Shown here: piece by piece, positions 34,964 to 42,967 of the stretch
How the letters are laid out: the number at the start of each line of letters is the position of its first letter
How positions within the stretch are numbered: the stretch's first letter is position 1
Assembly: GCF_016765585.1 (NCBI RefSeq)
Contig: NZ_JAESWC010000002.1
Span: 1,426,001-1,490,000, forward strand
DNA from: Clostridium rhizosphaerae
GTDB lineage: Bacteria; Bacillota; Clostridia; Clostridiales; Clostridiaceae
Reading direction: 5' to 3'
DNA length: 64,000 bases
Translations under genes and position numbers: made by a program
Notes under the pieces: generated by a model
The model's database searches: none
What the model was told of the DNA's origin: nothing
Seen by the model: the letters and a program-made list of their open reading frames with translations, nothing else

Positions 34964-35983
34964 ATGAAATCTACGAAAAAGAAAAATAAGACAGTTATAG
35001 TAATACTACAAATTTTAGTATTCGTACTCTTAGTAGCCGGAGTTTTTTTTGGCACTTACTATTTATTTATAGGGAAATCCTCCAATTCCTACGAGGCTAA
35101 TATTCAAAACATTATTTCACAGATTAACAAGCTCAATGACAGTGTGTCTTCATTTAACAATAAAAACGGACAAGCTTTAAAAGACAATGAAGCTGTTAGA
35201 AAAGAGCTCCCAAATAAAATAGATACTTTATCAAAATTTAAAGAAGAAGCCCAGAGATTAACAGCAACAGATAAATACACTAAGGATAATGAGAACTTTT
35301 TATTGGGTTTAGATAAGAATATATTAATTTATCGACAAATAGATGCTATCCTAAGAAACCCTGAAGGTAAGGATGTAGATAAAGCAAGTGAAGATTTAAA
35401 AAAATATACAAATGATTGTGTTAAGTACTATGCTTTAGTAAACATTAAAAATGCAAAAATTTCTTTGCCTCAAAGTACAACAGCTTTTATTGATAATGTT
35501 ACAACTTATGTTAACGAGATGGTTAAGGTTGTCAGAGATAAAGAAATTCATCAATCTCAAAGTTCAGATTTCGAATCAAGTATTGATTCAGTGTTATCAA
35601 AATTCACACCAATAAATATAGATTTGAGTTCTCAGCTGACAAAGGTTAGACAAGAAAAAGGGAATATAGATAATATTATTGCTCTTGCAAATAAAAATAA
35701 AGATGAACTTGATAGAATAAATCAAGAATTTTCAAATATAGCAGCACCATCTAATGGAGTGGAGTGTTATAAGCTTTTAAACACCACATTAGAATGTTAT
35801 AATGGCTATCTAGAAAGTTTTATATATGCAGCAAATAATGAGAAACTACTAGGCAACCAAATAACTACTGATAAGATAAGCGAATTATATGCCGTACCGA
35901 ATTCTAAGCTTAGTGATGCTTCAAAAGCTTTTGATAATTTCACAAAAACTTTTAAAGAATTTAAGCAGTCAAATATAAATTAA
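34964..35983 (+). CDS. Membrane-anchored helical protein of unknown function
   Basis: The start is the ATG of MKSTKKKNKT with GAGGAG upstream; 339 residues. One N-terminal anchor (about 11-33, VIVILQILVFVLLVAGVFFG) is followed by a predicted mostly helical extracytoplasmic part with coiled-coil character (QINKLNDSVSSFNNKNGQAL; QLTKVRQEKGNIDNII). I know no domain of this type. It is monocistronic with its own terminator, divergent from cdaA. A structural role at the envelope is possible. Confidence 0.65.
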   Translation: MKSTKKKNKTVIVILQILVFVLLVAGVFFGTYYLFIGKSSNSYEANIQNIISQINKLNDSVSSFNNKNGQALKDNEAVRKELPNKIDTLSKFKEEAQRLTATDKYTKDNENFLLGLDKNILIYRQIDAILRNPEGKDVDKASEDLKKYTNDCVKYYALVNIKNAKISLPQSTTAFIDNVTTYVNEMVKVVRDKEIHQSQSSDFESSIDSVLSKFTPINIDLSSQLTKVRQEKGNIDNIIALANKNKDELDRINQEFSNIAAPSNGVECYKLLNTTLECYNGYLESFIYAANNEKLLGNQITTDKISELYAVPNSKLSDASKAFDNFTKTFKEFKQSNIN

Positions 35984-35988
35984 GAAAT

Positions 35989-36025
35989 GCAGTGACACAC
36001 TTTAAGTAGTATGTCACTTTTTTTA
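35989..36025 (+). terminator. Terminator after the 339-aa protein
   Basis: AGTGACA (35991-35997) pairs with TGTCACT (36012-36018), followed by TTTTTTTATT. Confidence 0.75.
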
Positions 36026-36059
36026 TTCAAATTGGTATTTTTTTAAAAAAATGAGGAAT

Positions 36060-36172
36060 AATACTCCTAGCCTAAGTTTTTTATAAAACGCGGGGAAACC
36101 ATTTTCTTGGGGTGAATCGTTTTTTACGTAGGTTATGCCTTTACCGAACCCGTCAGCTAACCCCGTAGGTAA
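36060..36172 (+). promoter_or_regulatory. c-di-AMP riboswitch (ydaO-yuaA type)
   Basis: Core motifs are AACGCGGGGAAACCA (36088-36102), TTGGGGTGAATCG (36107-36119), TTTACCGAACCCGTCAGCTA (36140-36159) and ACCCCGTAGGT (36160-36170), which match the ydaO class. CTCCT near the 5' end (36064-36068) can pair with AGGAG of the downstream ribosome binding site (36175-36179). The next gene is a SleB-type hydrolase, a frequent target of this riboswitch class. No intrinsic terminator is seen between aptamer and gene, so translational control is likely. Confidence 0.93.
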
Positions 36173-36193
36173 AAGGAGGAAACTTATATAAAT

Positions 36194-36715
36194 ATGAAAA
36201 AATTTTTTATTATTTTTACACTGCTTTTAACTTTACTTATAATACCAATGTCTAAAGTTACAGCAGCTGAAGAAGAACAACACCTATATAAAGAGCAGAT
36301 AGGTGCAGTTCAAGTATTTAATGTTTCAGATAAAACTATATATATAACTGATGAAGATGTATATTTGATGTCGCAAATAGTTTATGCTGAAAGCCGCTCC
36401 GAGCCTTACGAAGGAAAGGTTGCGGTAGCCTCTGTTATACTAAACAGATTAAAAAACCCTGGTTTTCCAAAATCTGTAGAAGGGGTTATTAAGCAAAAAG
36501 GTGCTTTTTCCTGTTTGAAAGATGGAAAAATTGATGTAGTACCCGATAAAGTTAGTTATAGTGCAGTTATCGAAGCATTAAAAGGCAATGATCCAACTAA
36601 CAATGCAATTTTCTTTTACAACCCTAAAATCGCAACCTCAACTTGGATGAAGCAGGTAAGCAAGTCCAATGTTAAACCTATTGGAAACCATGTTTTTTTT
36701 GTGGTAAACAAATAA
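36194..36715 (+). CDS. SleB/CwlJ-type cell wall hydrolase
   Basis: A 173-residue secreted protein. The signal peptide is MKKFFIIFTLLLTLLIIPMS up to about residue 24. The hydrolase_2 domain covers about 52-170, with MSQIVYAESRSEPYEGKVAV bearing the catalytic Glu and SVILNRLKNPGFPKSVEGVI typical of SleB. It cleaves peptidoglycan (lytic transglycosylase type), in spores or in growing cells. Control by a c-di-AMP riboswitch points to turgor-linked wall remodelling in growth. The RBS AGGAGG stands 14 bases from the ATG, longer than usual. Confidence 0.92.
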   Translation: MKKFFIIFTLLLTLLIIPMSKVTAAEEEQHLYKEQIGAVQVFNVSDKTIYITDEDVYLMSQIVYAESRSEPYEGKVAVASVILNRLKNPGFPKSVEGVIKQKGAFSCLKDGKIDVVPDKVSYSAVIEALKGNDPTNNAIFFYNPKIATSTWMKQVSKSNVKPIGNHVFFVVNK

Positions 36716-36716
36716 A

Positions 36717-36767
36717 ACTCATTAAAAAACTCTCGAAAAATTACTTTCGAGAGTTTTTTAATGAGTC
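36717..36767. terminator. Bidirectional terminator after the wall hydrolase
   Basis: ACTCATTAAAAAACTCTCG and CGAGAGTTTTTTAATGAGT form a long stem (at least 19 bp). The thioredoxin reductase-like gene ends inside it from the other side. Confidence 0.88.
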
Positions 36768-37613
36768 TATATAAGAAACTGCACTCAATGAAGCTATTTG
36801 TCCTTCTCCTGCAGACTTAATATATTGATAGGGCTTTCCAACGCAATCACCTGCAGCAAAACATCCAGGAATATTGGTATTCATATTTCTATCTGTTTTA
36901 ATATGCCCATCTTCAATTTCAAGTCCAGGTACTAACTGCCCTGGCGGAACACTGTCTTTTAATATAAAGACTCCATCCGTTTCTATCGTACAATTTTTAA
37001 GAAGAAGCTTATTTACAAACATATCTCCTTTGATTTCTATTGGCTTATCTTTTATTATTTCAATATTATCTTTCAGCTTATAATTGCCATTATACATAGG
37101 TATATAATAGGTTTTAGAAGCTAACTCATTAACAAAGTTCGTATCTTCTTCAGCATCATCATTATATCCTACAATTGCTACAGTTTTACCTTTATATAGA
37201 GGAGCATCGCAAGTAGCACAATAACCTACCCCTTTTCCCAAAAACTCTTCTTCTCCCTTAAGAGGTTTTGTATACTCTACTCCGGTAGCAAGTATAATGG
37301 AAGTTGCTTCATACATCTTTTCGTTAACCATGAGAACAAAATAATCACCAATGGCATAAACTGCATTTATTCTTTCATATTTTATACTTATGTCCATGGC
37401 TTTAATATGATTTTCAAACTCTTCTTTTAATTTTTCTCCTGTGACATTATAAAAACCTAAATAATTATTTATCTTAGGAGCTTTTATTAGTTTGGCACTA
37501 AAATCTCTACTGCCAAAAACTATAATATCTTTATTCCTGATTTTAGCATTGATAGCAGCAGACAATCCTGCCGGTCCACTCCCAACTATGGCTATATCGT
37601 ATCTATCAGACAA
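36741..37613 (-). CDS. Thioredoxin reductase-like flavoenzyme, probably ferredoxin-dependent
   Basis: A 290-residue FAD protein. GSGPAGLSAAINA (11-23) binds FAD, the redox disulfide is C132-A-T-C135, and CFAAGDCVGKPYQYIKSAGE closes the fold. In the second nucleotide domain the segment AIVGYNDDAEEDTNF replaces the usual GxGxxA, and the NADPH-binding HRRxxxR is absent. That is the hallmark of ferredoxin-dependent flavin thioredoxin reductases (FFTR) known from clostridia. TTG start after GAGGTGG. It lies upstream of no other gene but is directly downstream of trxA on the same strand, supporting a dedicated Trx system. Confidence 0.88.
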   Translation of the reverse strand: MSDRYDIAIVGSGPAGLSAAINAKIRNKDIIVFGSRDFSAKLIKAPKINNYLGFYNVTGEKLKEEFENHIKAMDISIKYERINAVYAIGDYFVLMVNEKMYEATSIILATGVEYTKPLKGEEEFLGKGVGYCATCDAPLYKGKTVAIVGYNDDAEEDTNFVNELASKTYYIPMYNGNYKLKDNIEIIKDKPIEIKGDMFVNKLLLKNCTIETDGVFILKDSVPPGQLVPGLEIEDGHIKTDRNMNTNIPGCFAAGDCVGKPYQYIKSAGEGQIASLSAVSYIDSLKNSRK

Positions 37614-37695
37614 CTCTTTTCCACCTCATTCATTTGATTATAAATATATCCAAGTTCATCAATTAAATCGAGCTGAACTTGGATATAAAGTTTAC

Positions 37696-38013
37696 CTAAA
37701 TATGTTTGTCTATTAATTCCTTTAATGCATTCTTAGGCCTAAAACCAACCATAGTATCAGCTGTAGAACCATTTTTAAACACCATAACAGTTGGAATACT
37801 TGAAACTCTATACATTTGTGATACAACCGGATTATTATCTACATTCACTTTTAAGAACTTTACTTTATTATCATATTCACTTGAAAGTTCCTCTATAACT
37901 GGTCCAAGCATTTTGCAAGGTCCGCACCAAGGTGCCCAGAAATCTACAACAACTGGAGCATCACCTTCTGATATTTCTTCATTAAAATTATTATCCATAA
38001 CTTCTTTAATCAT
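37696..38013 (-). CDS. trxA: Thioredoxin
   Basis: A 105-residue thioredoxin with the active site WCGPC (C30, C33), cis-Pro in SSIPTVMVF and the family's normal length. It reduces protein disulfides and is re-reduced by the adjacent flavoenzyme. RBS TAGGAGG. Gene order trxA then reductase on the minus strand makes a two-gene operon. Confidence 0.97.
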   Translation of the reverse strand: MIKEVMDNNFNEEISEGDAPVVVDFWAPWCGPCKMLGPVIEELSSEYDNKVKFLKVNVDNNPVVSQMYRVSSIPTVMVFKNGSTADTMVGFRPKNALKELIDKHI

Positions 38014-38134
38014 TTATTTTACCTCCTAATATACCTATAAAAGGTATTATGTAATTTTATACTTTTATTTTGTTATTTTTAATATCAATAATAATTATCA
38101 CATAAAATACAATGCTAGTCAAATAGCCAGAAGC

Positions 38135-39799
38135 TTATTTCACTTTAAAACTTACTATTTCAGCACCCCTGGTCCCAACTACAATGGTATCATTAAATGC
38201 CGAAGGAGTTCCCTCTATATTAGCCCCTAGTTCTATATTATCTAATAGTTTTCCTGTAGAGCCTTCAATAAGCATAGCCTTTCCTGTAGAATCACATTGT
38301 ACTAAATAACTCTTTCCGCTATCAGTATAAAGAGCAACGGGTGAACTCCAGCAATAATTTTTCAGCTTATATGACCATACCTCTTTACCGCTATTTTTAT
38401 CAATTGCAATCAGAATACCTTCATTGTATTGTGGATGTCTTGCTATATTAAATATAACTAAATTGGATATATCATTTTTACCTAAAACAGGTGTTGCCAA
38501 GGCTCCTCCGTTGACTCCATCATTAAAGGAACATCTATATTTATTTTCCCATAATATTTTACCTGATGTACCATCTATTTTTCGAACGTAACTGTATCCA
38601 TTATTACCTTGGTGGTCGACCTCACAGGCTGTATATAAATTTAAATTAGCATACTCTTTTTCTAAAACAACTGTAGAATCAGTATCGTCATTTATATTCA
38701 ATGCCCATACTGGAATAAGTGTATTTATATCTACACATTGAAGTATTCCATCGTTATCTGCAAAGTATCCATAATTCTTATATATGGCTATGCTGTTTTC
38801 AATTCCTCTTTTTTCCTTGCCAGGAACATCATAACGATATTTAACTAGCTCAGGGTTTATTTGAATTTTTTCATTTTCAAATTTTGTATTTAATTTACCT
38901 GAATAAAACAGACCATTTTCTCCGCAAATAAAAATTGAATCAGTATTTTTATCAATTAATGCTGTTGAATCAAAAGCCCCCCAGCTTCTTCTTGAAAAAC
39001 TGTCGCTGCCTTTAATTTCATAAAGTTTTTTATAGTCAGTCAAACTAAATATTCTATAAGCAAAATCTACAAATCTTCCTCCATTTTTATTTATGCCTTG
39101 TCCGACATATAATAAAGGTATCCCCCTTGGATCTACAGTTAGACTTCCCTTTATCGGTGCGCCTATATTTAATTTTGTTCTAGTTTCCTTTCCATCTTCT
39201 AAATCTAAGAAATATACATTCCCATCTAAGGTTGCATATATAATCTCTTTTAAATTATCTTTATTCTTTTTATCAGTATTTATATTCATACTATTAATAA
39301 CTTTTTTATCCCACTGAACTATAGACGGCTGACCATTCCACCCAACTCCAGTCCATTCATCTATGCATCCTATTTTCTTTTTCCATTGCAATTCAAGCTT
39401 ACCTTCCTTAATTTCTGCTGTTCCAAAACTTCCTCCGTCCCTCATATTGTTTCCTCTAAAGCAGGTAACCCCTGGCAAATCAGAATAGGTAAGTTGATTT
39501 ATCATGTTTATATCCCTTTGCTTATCAATACTTGAACTAGTAAAATATTTCATACCTAGATTTGATATTTTAGCCTTTTCATCAGGTACGAAACCAAAAA
39601 TATTGGTTTTATAGTTTTGTTTTAGAGCTAAAATATGTTCTCTAAAATTATTTTCATACTCTTCTTTGCTTGAATCAACTATTTGTATATTATCAATTTT
39701 AGCAGAAGCAGACTCAATCCTTTTGCAGCTAGTTGCAACACTTATAGTTATAATCGGAAAAGTACATGAAATTAAAATATTTTTTACTTTTTTTCTCAT
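38135..39799 (-). CDS. PQQ-repeat beta-propeller lipoprotein
   Basis: The start is the ATG of MRKKVKNILIS with AAAGGGGG upstream; 554 residues. The N-terminal signal ends SVATSC, a plausible but imperfect lipobox. The rest is made of PQQ-type beta-propeller blades (IIYATLDGNVYFLDLEDGKE; GILIAIDKNSGKEVWSYKLK; GTRGAEIVSFKV). Such proteins (BamB-like build) are scaffolds or sensors at the cell surface; no enzyme motif is seen. It lies downstream of the sigma/anti-sigma/TPR genes but beyond a strong hairpin. Confidence 0.78.
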   Translation of the reverse strand: MRKKVKNILISCTFPIITISVATSCKRIESASAKIDNIQIVDSSKEEYENNFREHILALKQNYKTNIFGFVPDEKAKISNLGMKYFTSSSIDKQRDINMINQLTYSDLPGVTCFRGNNMRDGGSFGTAEIKEGKLELQWKKKIGCIDEWTGVGWNGQPSIVQWDKKVINSMNINTDKKNKDNLKEIIYATLDGNVYFLDLEDGKETRTKLNIGAPIKGSLTVDPRGIPLLYVGQGINKNGGRFVDFAYRIFSLTDYKKLYEIKGSDSFSRRSWGAFDSTALIDKNTDSIFICGENGLFYSGKLNTKFENEKIQINPELVKYRYDVPGKEKRGIENSIAIYKNYGYFADNDGILQCVDINTLIPVWALNINDDTDSTVVLEKEYANLNLYTACEVDHQGNNGYSYVRKIDGTSGKILWENKYRCSFNDGVNGGALATPVLGKNDISNLVIFNIARHPQYNEGILIAIDKNSGKEVWSYKLKNYCWSSPVALYTDSGKSYLVQCDSTGKAMLIEGSTGKLLDNIELGANIEGTPSAFNDTIVVGTRGAEIVSFKVK

Positions 39800-39866
39800 A
39801 AAAGCCCCCTTTAATACCATATATTACCATATATACGTTACCATTTTATACCAAATACATATAAAT

Positions 39867-39910
39867 AAAAAGAACTTCTATACAAATATTTGTATAGAAG
39901 TTCTTTTTAT
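39867..39910 (-). terminator. Palindromic terminator after the TPR membrane protein
   Basis: AAAAAGAACTTCTATACAAA runs into its own exact complement to form a perfect palindrome with A- and T-tails. It overlaps the stop codon of the 39907-41157 gene. Confidence 0.85.
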
Positions 39911-41157
39911 TTACTTATAATAGATTTAATAATAGAGTTATTATACATAGACTTAGGGTACTGTTTATTGAGCTTTTTGGCATAATTTATTGCCGTATTA
40001 TTATCAATATTTTTATAAATTAATGTTAATTCATATAATACTGCATCATTATAATCTCCATTGGGATATTTAGAACTATACTCTTCATAGTATTTTATAC
40101 AATTTTCAATATCTCCCGCATTTTTATAGCTCACAGCCAAAAGATAAATGGTATGAGAATACAAATAGCTCTTCTCTCCGTAATTATAAGCTATATGTAA
40201 ATAATTAATAGAACTATTATAATCCTTTGTTGATAAAGCTTGACTGCCTTTATTATAAAAATACTCAATGCCCTCACCTGAAATAATATCTTTAATTTTC
40301 ATTAAAAGTGTTTTGTTATTTATATTTAAATCTTTATCTTTCCAAGTATTATATATCGCATAGAGCTTTTCATAATCTTTTGCAGCTATTAAATTATTAA
40401 TATCCTCAGCAGGAAAAACTTCTAAATTTTTTTTATCTGCAAGCTGTTCTTTCTTCTGTTCATCTAGCTGTTTATTTTCACTTTGTTTTTCCAACTTTGC
40501 TTCAGCAGATATTTTAGGGGTCTGCTTGTTTTTCAAGGAATTTTTATCTGCAAATTTAATCATTGAGCTTTTATAAACTATGGAAAATAGACCTGTAAAA
40601 ATTATAATTACAAAAGCTATAACTAAATATCTATAATTGATTTCTTTTTTAATTACTCCAAAACTTACAAGCTCTTTCTTATTTTTTAATGCAAATTGAT
40701 TTTTTTTATCAATTCCTAAAACTATATTTATGTGCTTTAGAGCTGCTGCATATTCTCCTAACTTAATATAACAAAAGGCGAGATAATTATTTACATTTAT
40801 TGAATTAAAGTCACTTTCACTGCACTCATTAAGAAAATTAAGAGCTTCTCGTATTTTCAGTTCCTTAATTTCCTTAAGTGCTGCATTATAAATAACCATC
40901 TTTTTTTCGTCATTTTTGCTATCTTCTAAATATTTTTTTGACACAGAGTCCTTATTTACCTGAGAATTCATCTTCCATAGACCTTGAGCATTATCAAGTT
41001 CTCCCTTTAAATAGTATAAAAGTCCTTTTAAGTTTATAGAAGATGTGTTTTTTAAGTTTTCTGATATACTTTTTTCACAAAGATCTAAGGCTTTTTCAAT
41101 ATTTCCTCTATTATAATATTCAACTGCCTTATTATATAGCTTAATAGATTTATTCAT
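39907..41157 (-). CDS. TPR-repeat membrane protein
   Basis: The ATG at 41157 is preferred over the TTG one codon upstream; AGAGG lies nine bases before it. The 416 residues comprise N-terminal TPRs (about 1-165; VEYYNRGNIEKALDLCEKSI), one membrane helix (about 175-195, LVIAFVIIIFTGLFSIVY), a Lys/Glu-rich linker, and C-terminal TPRs (about 275-415; INYLHIAYNYGEKSYLY). It follows the anti-sigma factor gene by about 75 bases and may belong to its regulon or complex. Confidence 0.72.
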   Translation of the reverse strand: MNKSIKLYNKAVEYYNRGNIEKALDLCEKSISENLKNTSSINLKGLLYYLKGELDNAQGLWKMNSQVNKDSVSKKYLEDSKNDEKKMVIYNAALKEIKELKIREALNFLNECSESDFNSINVNNYLAFCYIKLGEYAAALKHINIVLGIDKKNQFALKNKKELVSFGVIKKEINYRYLVIAFVIIIFTGLFSIVYKSSMIKFADKNSLKNKQTPKISAEAKLEKQSENKQLDEQKKEQLADKKNLEVFPAEDINNLIAAKDYEKLYAIYNTWKDKDLNINNKTLLMKIKDIISGEGIEYFYNKGSQALSTKDYNSSINYLHIAYNYGEKSYLYSHTIYLLAVSYKNAGDIENCIKYYEEYSSKYPNGDYNDAVLYELTLIYKNIDNNTAINYAKKLNKQYPKSMYNNSIIKSIISK

Positions 41158-41232
41158 CAAATCTTACCTCTTATAAATAGAATGTCCCTTATTCATTATA
41201 GTAAGATTTAAATATTTTATCTACTGGAAAGT

Positions 41233-42264
41233 TTAATAAAATGCTGTAGTTATACTTGCTTTTTCAGTATGCATTTTTGTATAATTTGAATCTTCGTATA
41301 CTAAATATTCAAATTCAACAACAAGCTCCTTCTTAGCGTTTATATTTACTGACAGTATTTTAGTAATAGATACCTTTTGATCAAGCTTTATTACTTCCTG
41401 AGTATTTACCTTTTGTGTTTCATTCTTATTTATATCCAATATAAATAAATCTCCGCCATGACTTATAGTGCCATAACCGCTTCCTACTATAATCAAAAGT
41501 TTATCATCGTTAATCCACTCTAAAGCTAATGGGCTAAATTGATTTACTTCATTATTAACAAGTTCAAAAGAATACTGCTTATCGTTCTTTAAATCTTTTA
41601 CTATTATACTTCCTATTCCTTCCTCCTGAGCTTTATCCCCTTTCCCGTCAATTGAAGCACCATATTGCTTATCAGTTGAATTTTTCCAAGCTGTACCAAA
41701 AGAAACCTTAAAATCATTGGGCATTTCTTTCTTTTCAAATTTAGGAAGATATAAAGTTGGCTTGCCAGAAGTTTCACTTGCGGCTGCACTCTCTTTACTT
41801 GCTGCTTTAGGAGTATCAATAGATAAATCTTGTGTTGTTGAACCCGAAACTATAGACTTTGATGACTTGTTTGCACTTTCATAACTTGCAGCTTTCTTCA
41901 TTGAGCTTCCAAAACCCATTTTAGAAATATAAGGAGTTATAAAAACCGCTACCGCTACAAATGCTGCTATCGAAGTATATGTCCCCCTATACTTATTTAA
42001 ATGATATAGAAACTTTTTAAGAGGGTTTCTTCCGTACCTTCTTTTATCAATATTTTTCATTATATCACCTCGCAAACTTCTAAATGAATGTGGCTCTACA
42101 AAAAGACCGATTTTCATAGCTTTGTCAAATGAAAGTTCTTGTTCATAAACATTTTTACACTCTTCACATTCCTTTATATGCTTAAGCATGGCCTCCTTTA
42201 TATCATAAGAAAGATTATCTTCAACTAAATCCGGTAATTTTTTCTTAAACACACTACAGTCCAT
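41233..42264 (-). CDS. Anti-sigma factor with N-terminal zinc finger
   Basis: A 343-residue protein. C3 and H29-x3-C33-x2-C36 (HIKECEEC) form the zinc-binding anti-sigma (ZAS) motif. A membrane helix lies at about 95-115 (YTSIAAFVAVAVFITPYISK), and the extracytoplasmic part (about 120-343) has a Ser-rich linker and a beta-rich domain. Its gene start overlaps the ECF sigma gene stop by one base, the standard coupling that keeps sigma and anti-sigma in balance. The signal it senses is unknown. Confidence 0.9.
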   Translation of the reverse strand: MDCSVFKKKLPDLVEDNLSYDIKEAMLKHIKECEECKNVYEQELSFDKAMKIGLFVEPHSFRSLRGDIMKNIDKRRYGRNPLKKFLYHLNKYRGTYTSIAAFVAVAVFITPYISKMGFGSSMKKAASYESANKSSKSIVSGSTTQDLSIDTPKAASKESAAASETSGKPTLYLPKFEKKEMPNDFKVSFGTAWKNSTDKQYGASIDGKGDKAQEEGIGSIIVKDLKNDKQYSFELVNNEVNQFSPLALEWINDDKLLIIVGSGYGTISHGGDLFILDINKNETQKVNTQEVIKLDQKVSITKILSVNINAKKELVVEFEYLVYEDSNYTKMHTEKASITTAFY

Positions 42265-42818
42265 TACTTACACCCCTTCTCTCTATTTAGTCTAAACTCT
42301 TTAAACTTTTCTCTTGACTTATAATATCTTCGTTTTACGGCTGACTCATTCATATCTAAAATTTCACCAATATCCAAGAAGGTTATATTGTTATTTAAAT
42401 ATCTTAAAATAATTATTTGTCTGTCTAATTCATTTAGTGTACCTATGTAACTCTCTACTAGCTTTTTAATTTCTTTATATTCTGCACTTTGCTCCGGAGA
42501 GATTTCACTAGATGCAATATCATAAAAATCTTCTACATTAGCTTCATAGACCCTTTTATATTTTCTTACATAGTCTATACACTTATTTTTAGCAATTTGA
42601 AAAAGCCAATTTGAAAACTTATATTCCTTTTTAAAGGTATAGAGCTTATTATAAACTGCTATAAAAACTTCTTGAGTTATATCCTCTGACGCCTCTCTAT
42701 CTCTTATTGTATTATAAACAAACTTTAATACAGTAAACTCATACTTGTTTACTAATATATTAAAGCTATCTATATTACCTTTTAATACTTCTTGAACAAG
42801 CTTTAAATCTTCTTCCAA
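42264..42818 (-). CDS. ECF-type RNA polymerase sigma factor
   Basis: A TTG at 42818 is preferred to an upstream ATG because AAGGGGGT lies eight bases before it; 184 residues. Region 2 contains FKFVYNTIRDREASEDITQE-like sequence (FVYNTIRDREASEDITQEVF) and FSNWLFQIAKNKCIDYVRKY; region 4 has LDRQIIILRYLNNNITFLDI and NESAVKRRYYKSREKFKEF. It resembles the SigW/SigV-like group. It is co-transcribed with its anti-sigma factor and likely autoregulated. Confidence 0.93.
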   Translation of the reverse strand: MEEDLKLVQEVLKGNIDSFNILVNKYEFTVLKFVYNTIRDREASEDITQEVFIAVYNKLYTFKKEYKFSNWLFQIAKNKCIDYVRKYKRVYEANVEDFYDIASSEISPEQSAEYKEIKKLVESYIGTLNELDRQIIILRYLNNNITFLDIGEILDMNESAVKRRYYKSREKFKEFRLNREKGCK

Positions 42819-42907
42819 GGCAAGTACCCCCTTGCTTTCTTTTATAGTCATAATTATATACGGAAATTAAATAGAATAGTTACATAAAATATGAGATTAA
42901 TTCAAAA

Positions 42908-42955
42908 GCAAAAGCCCTGAGAAGATATTAAGATTATTTCTTCTCAAGGCTTTGT
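42908..42955 (-). terminator. Terminator after ptsI
   Basis: AAAGCCCTGAGAAGA and TCTTCTCAAGGCTTT form the stem. On the minus strand it is followed by TGCTTTTG. Confidence 0.75.
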
Positions 42956-42967
42956 AATATTATCAAA

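Noticed and set aside
36172-36193. Intrinsic terminator between the c-di-AMP aptamer and the hydrolase gene
   Set aside because: No stem followed by a T-run exists in this stretch; only the anti-SD pairing is available.
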